From: an uncultured Pelagibacteraceae bacterium | GTDB taxonomy: Bacteria > Pseudomonadota > Alphaproteobacteria > Pelagibacterales > Pelagibacteraceae | Reading direction: 5' to 3' | Assembly: GCA_902522115.1 (NCBI GenBank) | Contig: CABYUV010000004.1 | Location: 1 to 64,000, forward strand | DNA length: 64,000 nt | In this document: positions 28,505-35,908 of the stretch, one piece after another | Layout of the letters: each line of letters begins with the position of its first letter | Numbering within the stretch: position 1 is the first letter of the stretch | Notes under the pieces: generated by a model | What the model saw: the letters and a program-made list of their open reading frames with translations, nothing else | Databases searched by the model: none | What the model was told of the DNA's origin: nothing | Position numbers and translations under genes: made by a program

Positions 28505-29251
28505 TTAATTTTTATGCTTAACCATAGCTGAATGAGCTAAAATTAAGTTAGGATCTAAAAATATTTTTGAGGATTTTACGTTTTCAAATGATTTGAATGC
28601 AAAAATTGCAATAGGAAGCTCTGTACAACCTAAAATAATTTTTTTACATCTCATTTTAATTAAGGAATTAATTGCAGGTTTAATTGCTTTTGCAGCGGCT
28701 TTCACATTTCCCATTTTAACTAATTTAATAGCTTTATTAACTGATAATTTTTGTATTTTTTGAGATGGATGCATTAATTGATAATGTTTGTCGAAAAATT
28801 TTTTATAAACCCCGGTTTTAAGAGTACCCTCAGTTGCAAGGAGACCAACTTTAGAGTTTTTTTTACATTTTTTTTTAGTAAATTTTAAAACTTCTTTTGG
28901 CATATTAATTATTGGAATTTTGATTTTATTTTGTAAATCATCAAACCAATAATGGGCTGTATTACAAGGTATTACTATAAATTTACATTTATTCTTTTCT
29001 AGAAGTTTGCAACCTTTAAGCAAACTCTTTAAAACTTTGTTATATTTTTCTTTACTTTTCTTATTTGTAGATTTATTTGAAAGATTTTTAGTTTGAGAAC
29101 CTATAGACTCAGGCCTACCTGGAATATTTGATTTGTTATAAAGTAAAAATAGTGGATACTCTTGATCAATCTTTCCTCTATTTAGAACCGCAAGCTTGTT
29201 ACAAAAATCAAGACCAGCTTGAGTTCCCATTCCACCTAAAATCCCAATCAT
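28505..29251 (-). CDS. Aspartate/glutamate racemase family protein
   Basis: The 248-residue protein has the family opening IGILGGMGTQAGLDFCNKL and two catalytic-type cysteines: FIVIPCNTAHYWF near residue 96 and KKIILGCTELPIAI near residue 208. These positions match the PLP-independent two-base mechanism of Asp/Glu racemases. It is long and lysine-rich in the middle compared with bacterial homologues of about 230 residues. Aspartate racemase (RacD/YgeA-like) is the most likely role, while hydantoin racemase or maleate isomerase are alternatives. It is followed closely by the 146-residue unknown gene. Confidence 0.83.
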   Translation of the reverse strand: MIGILGGMGTQAGLDFCNKLAVLNRGKIDQEYPLFLLYNKSNIPGRPESIGSQTKNLSNKSTNKKSKEKYNKVLKSLLKGCKLLEKNKCKFIVIPCNTAHYWFDDLQNKIKIPIINMPKEVLKFTKKKCKKNSKVGLLATEGTLKTGVYKKFFDKHYQLMHPSQKIQKLSVNKAIKLVKMGNVKAAAKAIKPAINSLIKMRCKKIILGCTELPIAIFAFKSFENVKSSKIFLDPNLILAHSAMVKHKN

Positions 29252-29328
29252 ATTTTGATTAATTTATAAATTTTTTATTTAATTTTTATACTTAATAATT
29301 GTGTTTAAAGTTAGTTTTTAAATAAGGA

Positions 29329-29375
29329 ATTGGCTGAATATTTAGTTGTTATTACAAATTAAATTTTCAGCCAAT
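29329..29375 (-). terminator. Long-loop inverted repeat downstream of the cold-shock gene
   Basis: ATTGGCTGAA (29329-29338) and TTCAGCCAAT (29366-29375) are perfect 10-base inverted copies separated by a 27-base AT-rich loop, 13 bases past the cold-shock gene stop on the minus strand. No clear T run follows in the direction of transcription. It may therefore be a weak terminator or an mRNA-stabilising stem rather than a classic Rho-independent terminator. Confidence 0.5.
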
Positions 29376-29388
29376 AGGAAGTGTGAAA

Positions 29389-29595
29389 TTATGCAGTTTT
29401 TAAGTTAACTGCTGAAGGACCTTTAGGACCATCTTCAACATCGAAAGTCAAAGCTTGACCCTCATCTAAACCGTTCATACCAGCATCTCTTACTGCTGAA
29501 ACATGTACAAACACATCTTTTTCTTTATCTTCTCTTTCAATAAAACCAAAACCTTTGGTTGGATTGAACCATTTTACTTTACCTTGTAGACTCAT
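29389..29595 (-). CDS. Cold-shock DNA/RNA-binding protein
   Basis: This 68-residue single cold-shock domain has both RNP motifs: [10 protein letters not shown] (RNP1) and DVFVHVSAV (RNP2). It begins [15 protein letters not shown] and ends [20 protein letters not shown]. It binds single-stranded nucleic acid as an RNA chaperone. The upstream untranslated region contains a TATTACTT/AAGTAATA dyad at 29627-29648, and a long-loop inverted repeat follows the gene. Whether it is cold-induced cannot be told from the sequence. Confidence 0.95.
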   Translation of the reverse strand: MSLQGKVKWFNPTKGFGFIEREDKEKDVFVHVSAVRDAGMNGLDEGQALTFDVEDGPKGPSAVNLKTA

Positions 29596-29711
29596 ATTTA
29601 TCTTCTTACTTTTTGTTATATTTAATTATTACTTATAATTAAGTAATATTGGCTTTCTTTAGATTTTATTGGGTTTTGTCAACAAAATAGATCAACTATT
29701 GAAATAATTTT

Positions 29712-30179
29712 TTAAATATCATCAATAAGCATAGTTAAATAAACAGAATTAATGTCTTCTTTGTAGTGTGCAAAAGGTTCGCATATAGTAAAACCAGTTT
29801 TTTTGAAAAGTTTTCTTGCTGGTATAAAAAAATCACTTGCTCCTGTTTCAATACTTAATCTTTTTATGTTAAGCTTTTTAGCTTCGTTGATTAAATGATT
29901 AATTACGTTGGTCCCGTATCCTTGATTTCTAAAATCATCATGAATTCTTATAGATTTAAATTCTCCATGTTCTTTATCTAAAAATTTTAAAGCACCACAA
30001 CCGATCAGTTTTTCATCTTTCCATAAACTCCAAAATTTAATTGATGGTACTTTTAAACCAGGAATATCTAAGACGTGAGCACTTCCTTCTGGGGACGCAG
30101 CTCTAAGCTCAATAAAATGTTTGCTCAGAAGCTCATTAACTTTTGGATTATCAAAATTACCTTCTATTGAATTTAACAT
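29712..30179 (-). CDS. GNAT-family N-acetyltransferase
   Basis: The 155-residue protein has the GNAT fold, with motif A in IRIHDDFRNQGYGTNVINHLINEAK (the acetyl-CoA pyrophosphate loop) and motif B around RLSIETGASDFFIPARKLFKKTGF. The WSLWKDEKLIGCGALKF strand is also typical. It starts one base after the purK stop codon on the same strand, so it belongs to the purE-purK transcription unit. The substrate is not evident; relatives include PanZ/ElaA-like and small-molecule acetyltransferases. Confidence 0.85.
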   Translation of the reverse strand: MLNSIEGNFDNPKVNELLSKHFIELRAASPEGSAHVLDIPGLKVPSIKFWSLWKDEKLIGCGALKFLDKEHGEFKSIRIHDDFRNQGYGTNVINHLINEAKKLNIKRLSIETGASDFFIPARKLFKKTGFTICEPFAHYKEDINSVYLTMLIDDI

Positions 30180-31226
30180 TTATATTAAAGTCGTGATATG
30201 ACCCATTTTTCTTTTTTCTTTTATATCTTTTTTTAAATAATCAAAGAAAAACTCATTTTCATTAAATTTTTGCATTTTTCTAAAATGGTTAATTTGATCG
30301 CCAAGCAAATTCATCATTTTAGCATTAGATATTTTTTTTAAAGGAATTTGTTCTAAACCGCACACAGCTCTAACATGATTTTCAAATTGACTCACATTAA
30401 AAGCATTTATTGTAAGATGTCCTGAGTTATGTACTCTAGGTGCAATCTCATTAACATAAAGATTATCATTTCTATCAATAAAAAATTCTACACATAAAGT
30501 TCCTACATATTTAAGTTCTTCAGCAATTAAGATTGCCCAATCTTTAGATTGATTAAAAATTTTTTCATTAATTTCAGCAGGTATTTTTGAATATTTTAAA
30601 ATTTGATCTTCGTGAGTGTTTTCTATTGGTTCATAAATTTCATATTTATTATTACTAAACCTCGTAATAATAATTGAAATCTCTTTTTTTAACTTTACAA
30701 GTTTTTCAAGAATATATCCTTTTGAAAAATCTATATTCAATGAATTAAGTTCATTACTTGATTTAATTGGATATTGACCTTTGCCATCATAACCAAGTGT
30801 TGTTGTTTTTAATATTCCTGGCAAGAAGTCTTCTAAAGCATCTATTTCAGATTTTTTTTCAATCGAAACATATCTGGTTGTTCTAATATTCAATTTATTA
30901 ATAAAATCTTTTTCAGCCAATCGATGTTGAATTAATCTGTTAACAGAAGGTTTTGGTAAAACAGGTTTAAATTTGTTAATTTCATTTAATGTTTCAAATG
31001 GAATATTTTCAAATTCATAAGTTAATACATCAATCTGATTTATAAATTCTGATATTTTTTCTTTATCTTCATAATTTCCAGTAACAAATTGATTACTAAA
31101 ATTTTGTGCTGGTGCATCTATGTCATCAGAAAAAACAACAGTTTTAACATTTAGCTTTTTAGCTGCTATTGCTAGCATACTTCCAAGTTGACCACCTCCA
31201 ATAATACCAAGAGTAATTTCTGACAT
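30180..31226 (-). CDS. purK: N5-carboxyaminoimidazole ribonucleotide synthase
   Basis: The 348-residue ATP-grasp enzyme opens with LGIIGGGQLGSMLAIAAKKL and has DVLTYEFENIPFETL, KTTTLGYDGKGQYPIKS, ISIIITRFSNNKYEIYEPIENTH and the metal site YVNEIAPRVHNSGHLT. It carboxylates AIR with bicarbonate and ATP in purine synthesis. It lies between purE (one base upstream) and the acetyltransferase. Length and motifs are normal. Confidence 0.95.
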   Translation of the reverse strand: MSEITLGIIGGGQLGSMLAIAAKKLNVKTVVFSDDIDAPAQNFSNQFVTGNYEDKEKISEFINQIDVLTYEFENIPFETLNEINKFKPVLPKPSVNRLIQHRLAEKDFINKLNIRTTRYVSIEKKSEIDALEDFLPGILKTTTLGYDGKGQYPIKSSNELNSLNIDFSKGYILEKLVKLKKEISIIITRFSNNKYEIYEPIENTHEDQILKYSKIPAEINEKIFNQSKDWAILIAEELKYVGTLCVEFFIDRNDNLYVNEIAPRVHNSGHLTINAFNVSQFENHVRAVCGLEQIPLKKISNAKMMNLLGDQINHFRKMQKFNENEFFFDYLKKDIKEKRKMGHITTLI

Positions 31227-31227
31227 T

Positions 31228-31719
31228 TTATTTTGGAGATTTCTTTACAGATTTAGTTTGTGATCTTCTAAAATTTTTAAGCTTTTTTTGAACATTTAAA
31301 TTATTATTAGCAATTATTGCTGCAGCCAATAAAGCAGCATTAATGGCTCCGTCCTCTCCTATAGCAAGTGTTCCTACAGGTATTCCTTTAGGCATTTGTG
31401 CAATTGATAACAAACTATCTAAGCCTTTAAGTTTTTTACTTTCAATTGGAACACCAAGTACTGGCAAATGTGTAAGTGCTGATATCATACCTGGAAGATG
31501 AGCAGATCCTCCAGCACCTGCAATTATTACTCCTATATGATTTTGCTCAACTTTTGCAGCATATTCATACATTCTTTTAGGAGTTCTGTGAGCAGATATA
31601 ATTTTTGTTTCAAATGAAACTCCAATTTTTTTTAGGGTTTTTTCGGCCAGTTTCATTACTTTATAGTCAGATTGACTTCCCATTATAATTGAAACTTTTA
31701 ATTTACTATTTTTTTTCAT
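31228..31719 (-). CDS. purE: N5-CAIR mutase
   Basis: The ORF track starts at a TTG (31731), but the ATG at 31719 (MKKNSKLKVSIIMGSQSD) is the better start and gives 163 residues. The family motifs are IIMGSQSDYKVM, SAHRTPKRMYEYA, IIAGAGGSAHLPGMISALTHLPVLGVP and GTLAIGEDGAINAALLAA. It converts N5-CAIR to CAIR. It is the first gene of purE-purK-GNAT. Confidence 0.95.
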   Translation of the reverse strand: MKKNSKLKVSIIMGSQSDYKVMKLAEKTLKKIGVSFETKIISAHRTPKRMYEYAAKVEQNHIGVIIAGAGGSAHLPGMISALTHLPVLGVPIESKKLKGLDSLLSIAQMPKGIPVGTLAIGEDGAINAALLAAAIIANNNLNVQKKLKNFRRSQTKSVKKSPK

Positions 31720-31811
31720 GAAAATGATCAATCTGTTTATTTCAAAATTAACTTAAAATTTCAATAAAATTAATAGTATTTAAATACATATTGATTAGAG
31801 TTAAGCATACT

Positions 31812-32777
31812 ATGAATTATAAAATCGATAATCTGCAATATTGCAATTGGTCTAGAAAAATTTTTGAGATTAATAGATCTGCTGGCTTAGATGCAGTCCA
31901 CGTTACCATTGTTTATCATGAAGATTTTGATGAATTGCAACTCGAAATAAAAAAATGGGAAAAACTGTTTCATGAGAACTCTGATTTAATTTTTCCTGGC
32001 AAAAGTTATAGAGACATTGATAAAGCTAATAAAGAAAACAAAACCGCAATATATTTTGGATTTCAGAATTGTTCACCAATTGAAGATGACATAAAGCTTG
32101 TTGAAAAGGTTCATCAATTAGGATGTAGATTTATGCAACTTACTTATAATAACCAATCTTTGCTAGCAACAGGCTGTTACGAAAAAGAAGATAGTGGAGT
32201 CACAAATTTTGGACGTGAAGTTATAAGAGAAATGAATAGAGTTGGCCTTGTGATCGATATGTCACATTCTGCAGAAAAAAGCACTCTAGATGCAATTGAG
32301 TTAAGTGAAAAACCAATAGTAATTACTCACGCTAATCCTTCTTTTTGGCATCCAGCTAAAAGAAATAAATCTTCAGAATTATTAAAAATTTTAAGTGATA
32401 GTGGTGGTATGTTAGGGCTATCATTATACCCTCATCATTTGAAAGATAATACAAATTGTAGTTTAGATAGTTTTTGTGAAATGGTTGCAAAAACGATTGA
32501 AATTATGGATGTAACAAAAATAGGAATAGGATCTGATCTTTGTTTAGATCATCCAGACACAGTTGTTGAATGGATGAGAAATGGATCTTGGTCTAAAAGT
32601 AAAAATTTTGGTGAAGGCTCAAAAAAAAAACCAGGTTTTCCAAAACAACCCGATTGGTTTCTTGATGCAAGAGGGTTCTCCAATATTGAAAAAGGACTTA
32701 AAAAAGTAGGTTTTTCAGATACCGAGACACATGGAATACTTGGAAATAACTGGTACAATTTTTATAAATCAATTTAA
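31812..32777 (+). CDS. Atypical M19-family (renal dipeptidase-like) protein
   Basis: The track start at 31791 is TTG. The in-frame ATG at 31812 (MNYKIDNLQYCNW) gives 321 residues and is preferred. The fold is membrane-dipeptidase-like: MSHSAEKSTLDAIELS, IVITHANPSFWHPAKRNKS and IGIGSDLCLDHPD. However, the N-terminal HxD metal pair of classic M19 enzymes reads HVT, and the bridging Glu block reads FGFQN. The metal site is therefore altered, as in a distinct subfamily. It heads an operon with two unknown proteins and a small zinc-ribbon protein, spaced by two to three bases or overlapping. Substrate unknown; dipeptidase activity should not be assumed. Confidence 0.75.
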   Translation: MNYKIDNLQYCNWSRKIFEINRSAGLDAVHVTIVYHEDFDELQLEIKKWEKLFHENSDLIFPGKSYRDIDKANKENKTAIYFGFQNCSPIEDDIKLVEKVHQLGCRFMQLTYNNQSLLATGCYEKEDSGVTNFGREVIREMNRVGLVIDMSHSAEKSTLDAIELSEKPIVITHANPSFWHPAKRNKSSELLKILSDSGGMLGLSLYPHHLKDNTNCSLDSFCEMVAKTIEIMDVTKIGIGSDLCLDHPDTVVEWMRNGSWSKSKNFGEGSKKKPGFPKQPDWFLDARGFSNIEKGLKKVGFSDTETHGILGNNWYNFYKSI

Positions 32778-32779
32778 TT

Positions 32780-34441
32780 ATGAAAGTTGAATTAAGAGAC
32801 CCAAACAAGATAATGAAATTATCAAGGCTAGGATCATTTCATCAATCAAAATTATCTTTTTTAAGAAGTTTCCTTAATGAATTTAAAGAATGGGAATATA
32901 AAAGAGATTTATTTAACTTAAATGAAAATGGTATTGGAGAAGCTGTTTATTCATTTAAAAAAAGTAAAAGGGTTTATTCTTTAATTTGTTTTGCAAATGA
33001 GATTAAAGATGAAGAAAGATCAGATAGAGTTATCGCTACAAAATGGGATGCAGCATTCACATTACATGATGGAGTTCCCACAAAAAAAGACATTGAAAGA
33101 TTAAAAAATGAAGTTCCAAAACAAGAGGTTGGCAGACTTTCTTATAAAGAATTAACTTTATCTAGAGCAAACAAATCAGTAAGAATTTATAATCACGTAG
33201 TTGAAAGTTTGAGCAAAGGTCAGCAGCCAGATTTAAACTTATTATCAAAAGTAGGTTATTTATATAGAACTACGGCAGTATATGGCTCGGGTAAATTTGG
33301 TCTTGCAGATCGGTTTAGAATTAAAAATCGTAAAGAAATTAATGGTCCATTTAGATTAGAAATGATGTTGGTTTATTTGGTTAGACAGTTTACTTTTGAT
33401 CAAGTTAATCATGTTGCTTATCATAAAAATCCAAAGACAGCTGTTAAGTTAGATGATAATATTTGTAAAAATTTGGGAATTGGTAATTCCACAGGTCTAG
33501 GTATGGCTCCTTTTATAGTTAATCACCCAACTCTACTTAATAATTGGATTTTAAGTAGAGAAAGGGCGCTTAAAAAAATTAGACAAATTAAAGATGTAAA
33601 AAGTCAAGATAGAAATTTGTTTATAGATTGTGTAAAAAAGTCATTAAGAAATGTTACAAGTTGGAATACTGATAGCGAATATCAACAAAAAAAAATTTCT
33701 TCGTTATTAAAGGATGTTGAAAAATTCTTAAATTTTATAGATAAAGATTTTAATTTTGAGACTGAATATCCTTTTAATAAAATATATCAATGGTTAGAGG
33801 ATAATACTTGCGAGGAATGTATTGAATACATTGTTTCAATAATGATGGAACCATATAACGATATTGTAAATCCTTTAGTAAAAGAAATGAGCTCAGATGA
33901 AGAAAAATATTTTAATATCCCAACATATAGAAAAGTTGAAGAATTACGGAATATCATTGAAGCAAAGTATCCTAATATTCTAGATATTAATTTTGAGGAA
34001 AAAGAAAATAATAAAAACTTTTGGTTTATTTCAAAAAATAAAGAAGAGCCTAGATTAGCTGATCGTTTTGAAGAGCATGGATCTGAATTAGAACAGCCTT
34101 TAGCAATAGCGAGAGACATAAAAAAACTTTATGACAAATTATTAGTCTCAAAAAATAGTTTAACTATTGCAGAGTTTTTAACATCAAATTCTGAATTAAG
34201 ACATGTTGTAAGGAGAGCGTTCATTGTGGAAAAATTTCCTTATTCAGAAATACAAGATAATACAATTGGCAAAGATTTAATACCAATTGATATGCTCAGA
34301 TTGAAATTGTCTTTTTTTGGGGCATTAAAATTTGATCCACGATCTGACAAATGGTTAAGAATTTGTATGTTCCAAGGAGCTCCACTTCCAAATGAGCTAA
34401 AAAATTATGATGAGCATTGGGTATATAAAACCAATATTTAA
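32780..34441 (+). CDS. 553-residue protein of unknown function in the M19/DUF3726 operon
   Basis: This large cytoplasmic protein has no signal peptide or transmembrane helix. Distinct blocks are KWDAAFTLHDGVPT, GYLYRTTAVYGSGKFGLADR, LVRQFTFDQVNHVAYHKNP, GIGNSTGLGMAPFIVNHP and CMFQGAPLPNELKNYDEHW. The Gly-rich GNSTGLGMAPF could be a nucleotide or phosphate loop, but no known P-loop pattern is met. I do not recognise a named family. It begins two bases after the M19 stop and ends two bases before the next ATG, so it is surely part of that operon. Confidence 0.7.
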   Translation: MKVELRDPNKIMKLSRLGSFHQSKLSFLRSFLNEFKEWEYKRDLFNLNENGIGEAVYSFKKSKRVYSLICFANEIKDEERSDRVIATKWDAAFTLHDGVPTKKDIERLKNEVPKQEVGRLSYKELTLSRANKSVRIYNHVVESLSKGQQPDLNLLSKVGYLYRTTAVYGSGKFGLADRFRIKNRKEINGPFRLEMMLVYLVRQFTFDQVNHVAYHKNPKTAVKLDDNICKNLGIGNSTGLGMAPFIVNHPTLLNNWILSRERALKKIRQIKDVKSQDRNLFIDCVKKSLRNVTSWNTDSEYQQKKISSLLKDVEKFLNFIDKDFNFETEYPFNKIYQWLEDNTCEECIEYIVSIMMEPYNDIVNPLVKEMSSDEEKYFNIPTYRKVEELRNIIEAKYPNILDINFEEKENNKNFWFISKNKEEPRLADRFEEHGSELEQPLAIARDIKKLYDKLLVSKNSLTIAEFLTSNSELRHVVRRAFIVEKFPYSEIQDNTIGKDLIPIDMLRLKLSFFGALKFDPRSDKWLRICMFQGAPLPNELKNYDEHWVYKTNI

Positions 34442-34443
34442 TA

Positions 34444-35052
34444 ATGAAATCACTGAGTGAAATTGAAACTACCGTAAAAAGAGCATCAAAAGCAGTAGGA
34501 TATTCTTGGGGAGTTTCTGAGGAAACAGGAAAAAGTATAAGGTTGTTAGAGCTATTTGGTTTACCGGGTATTAAGCACATTAATGAATATTTTAGTGAAA
34601 AAAATAAAACCAAATTTGAAAATTTAAATTTAATTAGTGAAAATAACTCTTCATCAAAGCCTTATTGTCCAATTAATTTAGGAGTAAGTTTTTTAGATCA
34701 AATAAATGTTTTAGAAAATTTAAAAAAAATTGAATTTAAAAATGTTGCTTATCCAATTATTTTTATTTCTTTCATAAGTCGTTCATCAGAAATTATTGGG
34801 AAAAAAATCTATGTGAAAATAGACGAAAAAAAAATTTTACTAAATTTAAATGTAAATATTAGTTCAAATTTTATCTATCAAGAATTTCCAAAGATAGCGA
34901 ATGCAATTGAGGTTAATCTACTTGAAAATGAAGACAATTTTACAGATGATGAATGGAATAATTTATACAAGTTATCTGAAGATACTTTTGTTGAAGAAAG
35001 TGATAGTTTAAAAGAGGGTGCAGCAGGTGCTGGTTTAACAGATAATGATTGA
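34444..35052 (+). CDS. DUF3726-like protein
   Basis: The 202-residue protein opens MKSLSEIETTVKRASKAVGYSWGVSEETGKSIRLLE and ends with a GAAGAGLTDND tail. That pairing recalls DUF3726, a bacterial family of unknown function. No membrane segment or catalytic motif is apparent, and the middle is lysine/asparagine-rich. It overlaps a 55-residue zinc-ribbon ORF by eight bases. The family name is from memory and moderate. Confidence 0.65.
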   Translation: MKSLSEIETTVKRASKAVGYSWGVSEETGKSIRLLELFGLPGIKHINEYFSEKNKTKFENLNLISENNSSSKPYCPINLGVSFLDQINVLENLKKIEFKNVAYPIIFISFISRSSEIIGKKIYVKIDEKKILLNLNVNISSNFIYQEFPKIANAIEVNLLENEDNFTDDEWNNLYKLSEDTFVEESDSLKEGAAGAGLTDND

Positions 35053-35212
35053 TGAAAATGAAGATAAAAACCTTAAGGTAGATACCGAAGAATTAAATAA
35101 TATTTGTGACGAATGCAAACAGGAGGACGAAAGTGTTAGTCAAAATTTGATACTTACTGGATTTAAATTATGTAAATCTTGTAGATTATCAAAAACTATT
35201 TTTCCACTTTAA
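35045..35212 (+). CDS. 55-residue CxxC zinc-ribbon-like protein
   Basis: This ORF is below the track's length cut-off. The ATG at 35045 overlaps the 3' end of the DUF3726-like gene, and the frame runs to a TAA at 35212. The product (MIDENEDKNLKV...) has two CxxC pairs, ICDECKQ and LCKSCR, about 18 residues apart, a minimal zinc-ribbon pattern, and ends LSKTIFPL. It is coupled to the preceding gene and its last four bases overlap the convergent Yip1-like gene. Four spaced cysteines in an overlapping, operonic position argue that it is real. Confidence 0.65.
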   Translation: MIDENEDKNLKVDTEELNNICDECKQEDESVSQNLILTGFKLCKSCRLSKTIFPL

Positions 35213-35754
35213 CTAATTTGACTAACAGGTAGCATATTCATTCTGCTCATAACGAATGAAATAGATAAAAAAGCAATAATTAAAAATGATAAAAGTATTA
35301 TTCCAAAGGATTTAAAATTAGATTTTAAACTCAATACTTGTTTAGTTGAAATTATTAAACCTGCAAAAATCCAAAACTGGGTAAGAAAAATTATTGGTAT
35401 CATTAAATCTGGTGTCACAGCAAAAAATCTTAGCAAACCTGGTGCATGCGCAAAACCAACCGCTGTTAATACTTTTTTGAAAGAAACTTTGGTTTGCTTA
35501 TCAGGAAATAATTTTACCCCAATTACAAAAATAAAAATTGCCCATATTAGCCAAGTAACTATTGCAGTTAAACCAGACATCGCGATAGCAGTTTTAATTA
35601 TAGTATTTGCAGCTACTGCTCCAGCGATACCATCCAGTATCATTATAATCCCAGCAAAGTATATTGATGCTTCCCCAAAATTTTTATTATCCGAATAAAG
35701 GGTTTTGTCTAATTTTATTGACTTAAAAATTATATTTAAAAATTCAGCAAACAT
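35209..35754 (-). CDS. Yip1-domain integral membrane protein
   Basis: The 181-residue protein has about five hydrophobic segments and a Yip1-type pattern: GEASIYFAGIIMILDGIAGAV, TWLIWAIFIFVIGVKLFPDK, GFAHAPGLLRFFAVTP and a final IILLSFLIIAFLSISFVM. The FAHAPGLLR block between helices is characteristic. Function is unknown in bacteria. Its start codon overlaps the stop of a 36-residue membrane ORF upstream (TAATG). Confidence 0.75.
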   Translation of the reverse strand: MFAEFLNIIFKSIKLDKTLYSDNKNFGEASIYFAGIIMILDGIAGAVAANTIIKTAIAMSGLTAIVTWLIWAIFIFVIGVKLFPDKQTKVSFKKVLTAVGFAHAPGLLRFFAVTPDLMIPIIFLTQFWIFAGLIISTKQVLSLKSNFKSFGIILLSFLIIAFLSISFVMSRMNMLPVSQIS

Positions 35755-35864
35755 TAATTTTTTTTATTTTTATTATTTTGAGCTCTATAAGAAACAATTA
35801 ATGGAAATATTATTAAAGCAATAGCGATGATAATGCAAACTGCTATTAGAAAACTTTTAGTCAT
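35754..35864 (-). CDS. 36-residue single-helix membrane protein
   Basis: Reading the minus strand from the ATG at 35864 gives MTKSFLIAVCIIIAIALIIFPLIVSYRAQ and a lysine/asparagine tail, 36 residues, ending in a TAA that overlaps the Yip1-like ATG by one base. A single 22-residue hydrophobic helix with a positive C-terminus fits a small membrane protein. It is too short for the ORF track. The start overlap and the clean hydrophobic pattern support it, though short ORFs are easily spurious. Confidence 0.5.
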   Translation of the reverse strand: MTKSFLIAVCIIIAIALIIFPLIVSYRAQNNKNKKN

Positions 35865-35875
35865 TAAAATTGAAA

Positions 35876-35899
35876 AGGGGAGCTTAAATTAGCTCCCCT
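35876..35899 (-). terminator. Terminator of the DmdA-like gene
   Basis: A perfect 9-bp stem (AGGGGAGCT at 35876-35884 and AGCTCCCCT at 35891-35899) with a six-base loop lies nine bases past the stop codon of the DmdA-like gene. On the minus strand it is followed by TTTTC and an AT-rich tail. It probably ends the betaine/MetF/DmdA-like transcript and insulates the following small membrane genes. Confidence 0.8.
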
Positions 35900-35908
35900 A
35901 ATTAAATT

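Noticed and set aside
29627-29648. TATTACTT/AAGTAATA dyad upstream of the cold-shock gene
   Set aside because: AT-rich dyads are frequent here; no promoter or regulator link could be made, so it is mentioned only in the gene entry.
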